The notes beneath the pieces are model-generated. The model saw only the letters and a list, made by a program, of their open reading frames with translations. It had not been told where the DNA came from and ran no database searches. From the NCBI GenBank assembly GCA_905214615.1, contig CAJMMX010000036.1:1-22592 (forward strand): DNA of 22,592 bases, given 5' to 3'. This document shows positions 15,065 through 22,537 of this stretch, piece after piece. Position 1 is the first letter of the stretch. Every line of letters starts with the position of its first letter. The stretch comes from an uncultured bacterium (lineage in GTDB: Bacteria > Actinomycetota > Coriobacteriia > Coriobacteriales > Coriobacteriaceae). The translations under genes and the position numbers were made by a program.

Positions 15065-15540
15065 TGAGTATCCGCATGCGTCTGCGCGAGGAGCGCGCCC
15101 AAGCGACGGTGGAGATGGCAGTGGTTACGCCCGTTTTGCTGGTGCTGGCACTCATCGTGTACAACGTCATGATCTTTGCCAGCGCTGTCGCGCGCTTCGA
15201 CCGCGTGGTGCCCGACATCGTGTTGGCGCACGCCGTGGCGTCGGAGGGGGAGGGCGACGAAAGCTCTGCCGATGCCTCGGCGACGGTTCAGACTCAAATT
15301 CTGAATGCCATGGAAGGCTATGACTTGCAGATCGAAGTGTCGAGCGAGCAAGGCGCGGAGGCATCGGATGGTGGCCTGCTCTCCCTATCCGGTACGTTTA
15401 GGACCTACACCTGCACCATGCACTATGAGCCGTGGCCGACTTCTCTCAGCATCGCTGGCGTTCCGCTGGGGGCGCCGACAACGTTGTCGCACGAGCGCGC
15501 GGTGACGGTCGATCCATGGCGTCCGGGGGTGGTCATGTGA
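15064..15540 (+). CDS. TadE-like pseudopilin
   Basis: A 158-residue protein with leader MSIRMRLREERA, then QATVEMAVVTPVLLVL. A cut after Ala12 would place Glu17 at +5; the helix spans about 18-40. The extracytoplasmic part (about 45-158) has an acidic, Ser-rich stretch and several predicted beta strands. The ATG overlaps the previous stop (TAATG) with GGTGGG upstream, and the stop overlaps the DUF192 gene (GTGA). It is probably a minor pilus subunit that acts together with the other TadE/TadG-like proteins. Confidence 0.78.
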   Translation: MSIRMRLREERAQATVEMAVVTPVLLVLALIVYNVMIFASAVARFDRVVPDIVLAHAVASEGEGDESSADASATVQTQILNAMEGYDLQIEVSSEQGAEASDGGLLSLSGTFRTYTCTMHYEPWPTSLSIAGVPLGAPTTLSHERAVTVDPWRPGVVM

Positions 15541-15896
15541 CCGCGGTCTCGTCCTACATCGCCTACGCGCGGGCACTCAATAGGCTGGGTTGGACGCCGG
15601 CCGAGTTTGCGGTGGCGGAGTCGTTTGTCGTGCGCCTGCGCGGCATGCTGGGACGGCGTCCGGTTGCCGCCAACGGCCTGCCGCTCGTCATGGCGTTTCC
15701 ACGCTGCTCTTCGGTCCACACGTGTTTTATGGCCTATCCCATCGACATCGCCTTTATCGATGCACGTGGCTATGTCCTCGTATGCTACGAAAACGTACGT
15801 CCCTGGCGTATGTGCTCCTGCCCCGGCGCCTGGGCCGTACTAGAGCGTCCTTCAATCATTGTTTCGACCCCTGCTCTCCAACGCGTGCCGGCTTAA
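15537..15896 (+). CDS. DUF192 family protein
   Basis: A 119-residue protein starting at GTG 15537 in a GTGA overlap, with GGGGGTGG upstream. The family core is clear: VVRLRGMLGRR (31-41), RCSSVHTCFMAYPIDIAFID (56-75) and VRPWR (87-91) followed by the region up to VLE (101-103). No signal peptide is visible, unlike some family members. Function is unknown in the family. As the last gene of the translationally coupled Tad operon it may have a link to the pilus or its surface modification, but this is context only. It contains five cysteines (57, 63, 83, 93, 95). Confidence 0.8.
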   Translation: MTAVSSYIAYARALNRLGWTPAEFAVAESFVVRLRGMLGRRPVAANGLPLVMAFPRCSSVHTCFMAYPIDIAFIDARGYVLVCYENVRPWRMCSCPGAWAVLERPSIIVSTPALQRVPA

Positions 15897-15899
15897 GAA

Positions 15900-15929
15900 T
15901 TGGCGACAGCGGACTTTCGTCATACGAAA
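15900..15929 (+). promoter_or_regulatory. Toxin-antitoxin promoter with palindromic operator
   Basis: TTGGCG (15900-15905), a 17-nt spacer and TACGAA (15923-15928) form a weak promoter. It is overlapped by the perfect palindrome TTTCGT-CAT-ACGAAA (15915-15929). The palindrome covers the -10, the usual arrangement for autorepression by a ribbon-helix-helix antitoxin. Transcription would start near 15935, just before the Shine-Dalgarno at 15941. Confidence 0.5.
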
Positions 15930-15954
15930 TTGGGTAAGATGGAGGAGAAGATGC

Positions 15955-16221
15955 ATGGATGTTGAGATCCATCCCAACGCTAAAAAGCACCTGACAGAAC
16001 AGCAGGTGCTTAGCGCTTGGCTTGCGGTTACTGAGTGCATTCGTCGCGAGTCGAAGGACGAGCCGCCGAGATGGCTTGCGATTGGATGGCTCCCAGACGG
16101 ACGAAGCGTGGAGCTTGTCGCGGTCGAGCTTGTCCGTGGGTGGCTTATCATTCATGCCTTGTCTCCAGTCCAGAAGAAATTTTGGCAGGAGATTGAACAG
16201 GCTCGGCAAAGGGGTCGATGA
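15955..16221 (+). CDS. Probable toxin of a toxin-antitoxin pair (BrnT-like, tentative)
   Basis: An 88-residue protein, ATG 15955 with GGAGGAG (15941-15947) 7 nt upstream. It reads as a small alpha/beta protein: HPNAKKHLTEQQVLSAW (6-22), then strands RWLAIGWLPDGR (39-50), SVELVAVEL and GWLIIHALSP (62-71), and a basic C-terminal helix. Size, the KH-L-x-E-x-V helix, the three-strand layout and the gene order (toxin first, antitoxin second, overlapping) resemble BrnT-type RNase toxins. The sequence match is not close enough to be certain, and a RelE-superfamily relative of another kind is possible. The identity as a toxin leans on the neighbouring ribbon-helix-helix gene. Confidence 0.6.
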   Translation: MDVEIHPNAKKHLTEQQVLSAWLAVTECIRRESKDEPPRWLAIGWLPDGRSVELVAVELVRGWLIIHALSPVQKKFWQEIEQARQRGR

Positions 16222-16505
16222 TGGGCAAGACGTATACGGCCGCTAATGGTCAGGTTGTAACGGATGAAATGATTGACGCGTGGTGCGAGTCGTACGAGCG
16301 CGGAGAGTTTCCGGATGGCGAACACACCGTTGGTGGGATCGTGCATGGACGGCCCCCACTCTCAGGTGAGGGGACGGCAACGCTGTCGGTCAAGATTCCT
16401 CTGGGAATGAAGGAGGCCATTCGTCGACGGGCGGCTGCCGAGGGGATGACGCCAAGTGAGTTTGCCCGTGCGGCTCTGAGCGAAAAACTTCTTGCTGCCG
16501 GCTGA
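16221..16505 (+). CDS. Ribbon-helix-helix antitoxin
   Basis: A 94-residue protein from ATG 16221, which has AAAGGGG 6 nt upstream; an ATG at 16218 in the same frame would add one residue and overlap the toxin stop as ATGA. The N-terminal half (TDEMIDAWCESYERGEFP, 14-31; HGRPPLS, 42-48) is likely the toxin-binding part. The C-terminal half GTATLSVKIP (51-60), LGMKEAIRRRAAAEGM and PSEFARAALSEKL is a clear ribbon-helix-helix DNA-binding domain (about 52-92). It is expected to neutralise the upstream toxin and, with it, to repress the promoter through the palindrome at 15915-15929. Confidence 0.78.
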   Translation: MGKTYTAANGQVVTDEMIDAWCESYERGEFPDGEHTVGGIVHGRPPLSGEGTATLSVKIPLGMKEAIRRRAAAEGMTPSEFARAALSEKLLAAG

Positions 16506-16568
16506 TGCCTCTGACGTGCCGATTTAAAGAACCGAGGCTGTGCTCAAAAACTTTTTTGAAATTCTCGG

Positions 16569-16596
16569 TTGACCGGAACGCGTCCTTGGTTATACT
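16569..16596 (+). promoter_or_regulatory. tRNA-Phe promoter
   Basis: TTGACC (16569-16574, 5 of 6), a 16-nt spacer and TATACT (16591-16596, 5 of 6), about 32 bases before the tRNA. The -35 overlaps the right arm of a 7-bp inverted repeat AACCGAG/CTCGGTT (16530-16536 and 16564-16570), which encloses an A/T palindrome (16544-16559). The hairpin may end transcripts from the toxin-antitoxin pair, but this is uncertain. Confidence 0.7.
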
Positions 16597-16628
16597 AATC
16601 AAGCCTTGAAACAAGGCACACCTCAAAT

Positions 16629-16701
<73 letters not shown>

Positions 16702-16714
16702 CCTTGAATTGACT

Positions 16715-16744
16715 AGGACCTCTGCAAAGGGGTCCTTTTCTTTT
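16715..16744 (+). terminator. Rho-independent terminator after tRNA-Phe
   Basis: AGGACCTCT (16715-16723) pairs with AGGGGTCCT (16728-16736; one wobble) around a GCAA tetraloop, followed by TTTTCTTTT-type T-rich sequence. Confidence 0.88.
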
Positions 16745-16998
16745 ATGTAGGGTTCTGCGGAAACTGCGTCCCAGAATAAGGGCTCAGAACGGGACACACT
16801 TTCCGGTGCCTGCCTCCGGCGCGCGTACACACCTCGTCGCACCATTCCGAGTCCGTCTGCTCCCAGACATTCCTCCCACTTTCGCGTCACTTTGCAGACC
16901 GTTCGGTCGCCTGTCCGCACACGCGGGTATACTCAAAACGATACTTATCCTACGCAATACGATGCGGGTTCGACCTGCATGATCCGAAGGAGGCAGTG
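16745..16998. other. Intergenic region before the GH5-like gene
   Basis: About 250 bases without a supported gene. An imperfect inverted repeat, TGCGTCCC (16765-16772) with GGGACACA (16791-16798), lies near the left end. A -10-like TATACT at 16928-16933 has no good -35. A ribosome binding site AAGGAGG (16987-16993) closes the region. An open frame on the minus strand runs through here into the tRNA and is judged spurious. Confidence 0.6.
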
Positions 16999-18060
16999 AT
17001 GGAGAGGATACTCGGCGTTAATCTCTCTGGCTGGTTTATTCCCGAGCCTTGGGTGACCCCGTCGCTGTACGCGGCGACCGGTGCATCCAACGCGGCTGAG
17101 CTACAGGAGGCCATGGGTACCGCCGCCTATAACGAGCGCATGCGCCGCCATTACGAGACGTTTGTGAGCGAGGACGATTTTCGCCGCATGGCGCAGATCG
17201 GTCTCAATGCCGTGCGTCTGCCGGTGCCCTGGTATGCCTTTGGCTCACAGGAGTCCGATGCCTCCTACATATCGGTTGTCGATTACATCGACCGCGCAAT
17301 TGAGTGGGCTGCCAAGTACGACATCCGCGTGCTGCTCGATCTGGCAACCGTGCCCGGTGGCCAGGGCGATTCCAACGATTCGCCCACCACGCCGGAGGTT
17401 GTTGCCGAGTGGCATTCGTCCACCAACGGCCGTCATGTCGCACTCGACGTGCTCGAGCGCTTGGCCGATCGCTATGGCGAGGCCGAGAGCCTGCTGGGCA
17501 TTGAGCTGCTGGACACGCCGCAGATGAGCGTTCGCAAGAGCCTCTTCACCATGACGGATGGCATTCCTGCTCACTACCTGCGCAATTTCTATCGCGATGC
17601 CTACGAGCTCGTCCGTTCGTATATGCCCGAGGATAAGATCGTCGTCTTCTCGTCGTCGGGGCATCCCAGCGAGTGGAAGCATTTTATGCGCGGCGCCAAG
17701 TACAAGAACGTCTACATGGACCTTCACCTGTACCATTACCGCGACGAGTATGCGCTCGACATCACGAGCCCTCGCGGGCTGACGACGGCGATTTCGCGTA
17801 ACAAGCGCGAGCTTAAAGAAGCGATTTCGACTGGGTTCCCCGTGCTGGTGGGCGAATGGTCGGGCGCGGCGATCTTTGCCAACTCGTCGGTTACGCCCGA
17901 GGGCCGCAATGCCTACGAGCGCGTGTTTATCGCCAACCAGCTGGCTTCGTTTGCGCCGGCTGCCGGTTGGTTCTTCCAAACGTGGAAGACCGAGAAGCGC
18001 ATTGCAGCATGGGACGCCCGCGCGGCGCTCGGTACGCTCGAGCGCGGCATGATTGAATAG
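16999..18060 (+). CDS. GH5-family exo-1,3-glucanase-like protein with altered catalytic motif
   Basis: A 353-residue (beta/alpha)8-barrel protein with no signal peptide, hence probably cytoplasmic. The start is ATG 16999 with AAGGAGG 5 nt upstream. GVNLSGWFIPEPWVTPSLY (6-24) and VRLPVPWYAF (72-81) resemble the start of fungal-type GH5 exo-beta-1,3-glucanases. VGEWSGA (284-290) keeps the nucleophile Glu286, and DLHLYHYRDE (241-250) keeps the histidine region. The place of the acid/base motif LLNEP reads ELLDTP (169-174), with Thr173 where the catalytic Glu should be. The DLHGAPG-type loop reads DLATVPG (114-120). It may be a non-hydrolytic sugar-binding relative or an enzyme with a relocated acid. 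It lies 6 bases before rsmI and is probably co-transcribed. Confidence 0.8.
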   Translation: MERILGVNLSGWFIPEPWVTPSLYAATGASNAAELQEAMGTAAYNERMRRHYETFVSEDDFRRMAQIGLNAVRLPVPWYAFGSQESDASYISVVDYIDRAIEWAAKYDIRVLLDLATVPGGQGDSNDSPTTPEVVAEWHSSTNGRHVALDVLERLADRYGEAESLLGIELLDTPQMSVRKSLFTMTDGIPAHYLRNFYRDAYELVRSYMPEDKIVVFSSSGHPSEWKHFMRGAKYKNVYMDLHLYHYRDEYALDITSPRGLTTAISRNKRELKEAISTGFPVLVGEWSGAAIFANSSVTPEGRNAYERVFIANQLASFAPAAGWFFQTWKTEKRIAAWDARAALGTLERGMIE

Positions 18061-18066
18061 GTTGAT

Positions 18067-18945
18067 ATGACGCAAAACAGCGCCCATACGGGCAAACTCT
18101 ATGTGGTCGGCACGCCCATCGGCAACCTGGGTGACCTGTCCCCGCGCGTTGGCGAGGCCTTTGCCGCTGCCGATGTCATCTGCTGCGAAGACACGCGTGT
18201 GACGTCAAAGCTGCTGATGCACCTGGGCATTTCCAAGCCGCTTGTCCGTTGCGACGAGAATGTGATCGCTAGCCGCGCTGCCGGCCTGGTCGACCGTCTG
18301 CTGGCGGGGGAGACCCTCGCCTTTGCCTCGGACGCCGGCATGCCGAGCGTGTCCGATCCCGGCCAGGCGCTGATCGAGGCGGCGCGTGAGGCCGATGTGC
18401 CCGTCGAAGTTATTCCTGGGCCCTCTGCTTGCGTCACGGCGCTTGTTTCGTCAGGCATTCCCTGCGAGCATTTTTTCTTCGAGGGCTTTTTGGGCCGAAA
18501 GCACGGCGACCGTGTGCGCCGTTTGCAGCGCCTTGCCGTGGTGCCCGGCGCACTCATCTTCTACGAGTCTCCACATCGCATCGTGGCGACGCTCGAGGCC
18601 GTGGCGGAGGTCTTTCCCCAGCGTGAGGTTGCCGTCTGCCGCGAACTCACCAAGCTGCACGAGGAGGTCTTGCGCGGGCCCGCTGACCAGCTTGCCGAGG
18701 AGCTGCGTGCTCGCGGCGAGGTAAAGGGCGAGATTGCGCTGGTCATCGCGCCACCGAGCGAGGATGAGGAGGCCGGTATCGTGCCGGTCGGCGCCACGGC
18801 AGCGGATCCCGACGAGGCCCTGCGCGAGGATATCCGCGCCGCGCTCGAGGAGGGGGAGCCCGCGTCTGCGGTGGCCAAGCGCCTGTCTCAGAAGTATTCG
18901 CGCCGCAAGCGCGATGTCTATGCCATGGTGCTCGATATGCAATAG
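18067..18945 (+). CDS. rsmI: 16S rRNA (cytidine1402-2'-O)-methyltransferase RsmI
   Basis: A SAM-dependent enzyme that 2'-O-methylates C1402 in the decoding centre of 16S rRNA, acting on the 30S subunit. The 292-residue protein shows the tetrapyrrole-methylase fold motifs: VVGTPIGNLGDLS (13-25), CCEDTR (39-44), FASDAGMPSVSDPG (86-99), VIPGPSA (115-121) and FYESPHR (165-171). A C-terminal helical region (about 245-292) is typical of RsmI. The ribosome binding site is poor, and the gene begins 6 bases after the GH5-like gene, so translational coupling is likely. Confidence 0.95.
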   Translation: MTQNSAHTGKLYVVGTPIGNLGDLSPRVGEAFAAADVICCEDTRVTSKLLMHLGISKPLVRCDENVIASRAAGLVDRLLAGETLAFASDAGMPSVSDPGQALIEAAREADVPVEVIPGPSACVTALVSSGIPCEHFFFEGFLGRKHGDRVRRLQRLAVVPGALIFYESPHRIVATLEAVAEVFPQREVAVCRELTKLHEEVLRGPADQLAEELRARGEVKGEIALVIAPPSEDEEAGIVPVGATAADPDEALREDIRAALEEGEPASAVAKRLSQKYSRRKRDVYAMVLDMQ

Positions 18946-18969
18946 ATGGAGGATATCCAGCCCTTGCGC

Positions 18970-18975
18970 TAGAAT
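18970..18975 (+). promoter_or_regulatory. Candidate -10 element for metG
   Basis: TAGAAT (18970-18975, 5 of 6) lies 40 bases before the metG ATG in the short gap after rsmI. No convincing -35 is visible. GGAGGA (19001-19006) is the metG Shine-Dalgarno. Confidence 0.35.
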
Positions 18976-19014
18976 CATCCCCTGTATGCAACGTTTTTCT
19001 GGAGGACAAACCCC

Positions 19015-20616
19015 ATGGATCAAAGCAAGCCTTCGTTCTTTATCACGACGCCCATCTACTACGTCAACGCCGATCCGCACCTGGGCACGGCTTATTCCAC
19101 CATCATCGCCGACGTTCAGGCTCGCTATCGCCGCTCCGCCGGCTATAACGTCAAGTTCCTGACCGGCATGGACGAGCACGGCGAGAAGGTCGCCGAGGCC
19201 GCAGCCAAGCATGGTATGACGCCGCAGGAGTGGACCGACAGCCAGGCCCCGCACTTCAAGGAGCTTTGGAGCAAGCTCGAGATTTCCAACGACGACTTCA
19301 TCCGCACCACCGAGCCGCGCCAGCATCATGCCGTGCAGTACCTGTGGGAGCGCATGAAGGAGTCCGGTTACCTGTATAAGGGCAGCTACGACGGCTGGTA
19401 TTGCGTGCCTGACGAGACCTACTTCACCGATACGCAGGTCCAGAAGGGCGACGAGGAGTACGGCAGCGTCGGCCAGCACCTGTGCCCCGACTGCCACCGT
19501 CCGCTTGAGCGCGTGCAGGAGGAGTCCTACTTCTTTAAGCTTTCCGCCTTCCAGGACAAGCTGCTCAAGCTCTATGACGAGCATCCCGACTTTGTCGAGC
19601 CTGCGTTCCGCATGAACGAGGTGCGCAGCTTTGTCGAGGGCGGCCTTAACGACCTTTCCGTGAGCCGCACGAGCTTTGACTGGGGCATTCAGGTCCCGTT
19701 TGACGAGGGCCACGTGACCTACGTGTGGTTCGATGCGCTGCTCAACTATATGACGGCCGTCGGCTACGGTGTCGATACCGACGAGGCGCGTGCCGAGCTG
19801 GCCTATCGCTGGCCCGCGCAGTTCCACATCGTGGGTAAGGACATCATCCGCTTCCACTGCGTCATTTGGCCCGCCATGCTCATGGCCATCGGCGAGGCCC
19901 TGCCCGAGCACGTTTTTGCCCACGGCTTCCTGACCGTGCGCAATGCCGAGACCGGCAAGGCCGAGAAGATGTCCAAGAGCCGCGGCAACGCTATCGCTCC
20001 GCAGGACGTTATCGACATGCTGGGCGTCGAGGGCTATCGCTACTACTTTATGACCGACGTCGTCCCCGGCACCGACGGCGCCATCAGCTTCGATCGCATG
20101 GAGCAGGTCTACAACGCCGACCTGGCCAACAGCTGGGGCAACCTCATTTCGCGCTCGCTCAACATGAGCGCAAAGTACTTTGACGGCTGCGCCCCGGCTA
20201 AACCGGCGTCTGCCGACGCGTTCGATAACCCGCTGGCAAAGATTGCCGATGGCCTGGTCGACCGCTACATGGCCAAGATGGACGTGCTCGATTACGGCGG
20301 AGCCAAGGATGAGGTCATGGAGCTCATCCACGCCGCCAACCACTACATCGAGGACTCCGAGCCCTGGGCGCTTGCCAAGGACGAGGCCAAGGCTGACGAG
20401 CTGGCATTTGTGATCTACAACCTGCTCGAGGCCATCCGCATCGCCGCCCACCTGCTGATGCCGCTCATGCCTCAGACCTCTGCCGAGGCCCTGCGCCGCC
20501 TGTCCTGTGAGGGCGAGGCCGCGAGCGACGACCTCAAGGGCATTTGCACTTGGGGCCTGCTTGCCGGCGGTCAGCCCGTCGAGAAGGGCGATCCGCTGTT
20601 CCCGCGTCTGGCGTAG
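19015..20616 (+). CDS. metG: Methionyl-tRNA synthetase
   Basis: A class I aminoacyl-tRNA synthetase that charges tRNA-Met with methionine in the cytoplasm. The 533-residue protein has PIYYVNADPHLGT with the HIGH-type motif HLGT (22-25), the connective domain with a knuckle CPDC (157-160), the EESYFFKLS segment (169-177) and KMSKS (318-322), followed by the anticodon-binding helical domain. It ends with GDPLFPRL and lacks the extra C-terminal tRNA-binding domain found in longer forms. The first knuckle reads CVPD (130-133), so one of the four usual zinc cysteines is an aspartate. GGAGGA lies 8 nt before the ATG. A terminator follows. Confidence 0.97.
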   Translation: MDQSKPSFFITTPIYYVNADPHLGTAYSTIIADVQARYRRSAGYNVKFLTGMDEHGEKVAEAAAKHGMTPQEWTDSQAPHFKELWSKLEISNDDFIRTTEPRQHHAVQYLWERMKESGYLYKGSYDGWYCVPDETYFTDTQVQKGDEEYGSVGQHLCPDCHRPLERVQEESYFFKLSAFQDKLLKLYDEHPDFVEPAFRMNEVRSFVEGGLNDLSVSRTSFDWGIQVPFDEGHVTYVWFDALLNYMTAVGYGVDTDEARAELAYRWPAQFHIVGKDIIRFHCVIWPAMLMAIGEALPEHVFAHGFLTVRNAETGKAEKMSKSRGNAIAPQDVIDMLGVEGYRYYFMTDVVPGTDGAISFDRMEQVYNADLANSWGNLISRSLNMSAKYFDGCAPAKPASADAFDNPLAKIADGLVDRYMAKMDVLDYGGAKDEVMELIHAANHYIEDSEPWALAKDEAKADELAFVIYNLLEAIRIAAHLLMPLMPQTSAEALRRLSCEGEAASDDLKGICTWGLLAGGQPVEKGDPLFPRLA

Positions 20617-20658
20617 AGACCGCGCGAGCGCCATATCGGCAATTTGCTGTTTAGCTGT

Positions 20659-20693
20659 AAGGGCATGGCCGCCACGGTCCATGCCCTTTTGTT
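20659..20693 (+). terminator. Rho-independent terminator after metG
   Basis: AAGGGCATGG (20659-20668) and CCATGCCCTT (20679-20688) form a perfect 10-bp stem, with a small CCG/CGG pairing possible in the loop, followed by TTTTGTTT. Confidence 0.9.
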
Positions 20694-20726
20694 TCAAGAC
20701 GCCGCCATCATGCTAAGGAGGCAACC

Positions 20727-21587
20727 ATGACAACTTCGCCTTTGGCAAACCCCACGGCCACCAGGGAGCTGCTGGAGGAGTTTGGCCTTGCGACCAAGCA
20801 TCGCCTGGGCCAGAACTTTCTAATCGACAATCATGTGATCGAACGTATCTGCGAGCTTGCCGAGCTTGCAGGTGACGAGCGCGTACTCGAGGTGGGTCCA
20901 GGTTGCGGTACGTTGACACTTGCGTTGCTGCAGGAAGCGGCGTGCGTTACGTCCATTGAGGCCGATTCCGAGCTTGAGCCGGTGCTCGATGCCCACGCCG
21001 CCGACTATGCCAACTTCCGCTTTATCATGGGCGACGCGCTTAAGGTGGGCCCGGAGCAGATTGAGCAGGCTGCGGGCGGTGAGCCGACGGTATTTGTCGC
21101 GAACTTGCCCTATAACGTGGCGGCGACGATCATTTTGCAATTTTTCCAGACGATGCCGGCGCTCAAGCGCGCCGTCGTCATGGTGCAAAAGGAGGTTGCC
21201 GATCGCATTGCCGCAGTGCCGGGCAACAAGATCTATGGCGGCTATACGGCAAAGCTTGGCCTGTATGCGCAGGTAACGGGTCGCTTTGAGGTGCCGCCGC
21301 GTTGCTTTATGCCGGCGCCACACGTGGACTCGGCCGTCGTGCGTATCGACCGTGTTGACGGTGTGGTGCCCGAAGGACTCGATCGCGAATTTGTAGCCCG
21401 CGTGATTGATGCTGCATTTGCTCAGCGTCGCAAGACCATCCGCAATTCCATGAGCGCCAACGGCTTTGCCAAGGACGTGCTCGATGCCGCCTTTGAGGCT
21501 TGCGGTATCGCACCCACCACGCGCGCCGAGACGCTCGGCGTCGCCGACTTTGTGTGCCTGGCTCGGGAGCTAATCCATGATGCCTAA
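20727..21587 (+). CDS. rsmA: 16S rRNA dimethyladenosine transferase RsmA (KsgA)
   Basis: A SAM-dependent enzyme that dimethylates the two adjacent adenosines (A1518 and A1519 in E. coli numbering) of 16S rRNA late in 30S assembly. The 286-residue protein has HRLGQNFLID (25-34), SAM motif I VLEVGPGCGTLT (53-64), IEAD (77-80), the catalytic NLPYNV (126-131), and QRRKTIRNSM in the C-terminal domain. AAGGAGG (20714-20720) lies 6 nt before the ATG. The 3' end overlaps the TatD gene by 11 bases, so the two are co-transcribed. Confidence 0.97.
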   Translation: MTTSPLANPTATRELLEEFGLATKHRLGQNFLIDNHVIERICELAELAGDERVLEVGPGCGTLTLALLQEAACVTSIEADSELEPVLDAHAADYANFRFIMGDALKVGPEQIEQAAGGEPTVFVANLPYNVAATIILQFFQTMPALKRAVVMVQKEVADRIAAVPGNKIYGGYTAKLGLYAQVTGRFEVPPRCFMPAPHVDSAVVRIDRVDGVVPEGLDREFVARVIDAAFAQRRKTIRNSMSANGFAKDVLDAAFEACGIAPTTRAETLGVADFVCLARELIHDA

Positions 21588-22494
21588 TGCCGAACGCGTG
21601 ACGTTTACCAAGAAAAAGAAGACGGTTGCTTGTCCCGTGCCCTTGGCACCGCTTGCTGACACGCATGCGCATCTGCTTTCGTTTTGGGGCAAAGAAGTGC
21701 CCGAGACACTCGTGCGCGCCAAAGCCGCGGGCATCGACCTGTTGGTGACGGTCTTCGATCCCATTGCCGATAAGCGCAGCGTGACGGACTATAGCGACTG
21801 GCTGACGCGCGAGATTCTGCCGATGCAGGATATCCCGCAGATCAAGTATCTTGCCGGCGTGCATCCGTATGGCGCGCCGGACTATACCGACGACGTTCAC
21901 GCACAGGTCGTTGCCGCACTCGATGACCCCTTATGCGCCGGTATTGGCGAAATCGGCCTGGACTACCACATGGACTATGATGACGATATCGCGCCGGCAC
22001 CTCATAACGTGCAGATTGACTGCATGGCGCGCCAGCTCGAGCTTGCCGTGTGCCGTAACGTGCCGGTGGAGTTGCACCTGCGGCACGAGGACTCGGATGG
22101 GGAGCGCACCTCGCATATGGATGCGTACAACGTGCTTCGTGAGGTGGGCGTGCCCCAGGCCGGTTGTGTGCTGCACTGCTTTGGCGAGGACCGCGCCACG
22201 ATGGAGCGCTTTGTGGAGCTGGGCTGCTATATCGCCTATGGTGGTGCGGCTACCTTTAAGCGCAACGACGACGTGCGCGAGGCATTTGCGGCAACCCCAC
22301 TCGATCGAATTTTGTTCGAGACGGATTGCCCGTATATGGCTCCGGAGCCCATCCGCGGTCTTGAATGCGAGCCCGCAATGATCTCCATTACGGCAAACGC
22401 GCTGGTTAACGACCGTGTCGATCGCACTGGTGAGGATGCCGAAACAATCGCGCAAGCCGCTTGGGAAAATGCCTGCAAACTTTTTCAAAAATAG
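21577..22494 (+). CDS. TatD-family metal-dependent hydrolase (putative DNase)
   Basis: An amidohydrolase-type TIM barrel of 305 residues with the full metal-ligand set of the TatD family: DTHAH (His30, His32), GEIGLDY (Glu125), His167 in ELHLRHE, His200 in LHCFGE and Asp250 in FETDCPY. Family members are 3'-5' exonucleases acting on DNA or RNA. The basic N-terminal extension (1-25) is longer than usual, and the barrel starts only at about residue 25. The start lies inside the end of rsmA with GGGAG (21565-21569) 7 nt upstream; an ATG 3 bases later is equally possible. The rsmA-tatD pairing is common in bacteria. Confidence 0.9.
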   Translation: MMPNAERVTFTKKKKTVACPVPLAPLADTHAHLLSFWGKEVPETLVRAKAAGIDLLVTVFDPIADKRSVTDYSDWLTREILPMQDIPQIKYLAGVHPYGAPDYTDDVHAQVVAALDDPLCAGIGEIGLDYHMDYDDDIAPAPHNVQIDCMARQLELAVCRNVPVELHLRHEDSDGERTSHMDAYNVLREVGVPQAGCVLHCFGEDRATMERFVELGCYIAYGGAATFKRNDDVREAFAATPLDRILFETDCPYMAPEPIRGLECEPAMISITANALVNDRVDRTGEDAETIAQAAWENACKLFQK

Positions 22495-22497
22495 TTC

Positions 22498-22526
22498 TTG
22501 CGTTCGCGATGGCGCTCCGTTATTCT
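22498..22526 (+). promoter_or_regulatory. tRNA-Leu promoter
   Basis: TTGCGT (22498-22503), a 17-nt spacer and TATTCT (22521-22526), 11 bases before the tRNA and 4 bases after the preceding stop codon. Confidence 0.6.
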
Positions 22527-22537
22527 AATTCCTGCAC

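Noticed and set aside
6106..15896. CRISPR arrays, transposases or prophage genes in the accessory part
   Set aside because: No regularly spaced direct repeats, integrase, transposase or phage structural genes were found; the locus is explained by Tad pilus genes.
18451..20697. 748-residue open frame on the minus strand opposite rsmI and metG
   Set aside because: Same cause: it runs across two clear genes and a terminator and has no recognisable domain or ribosome site.
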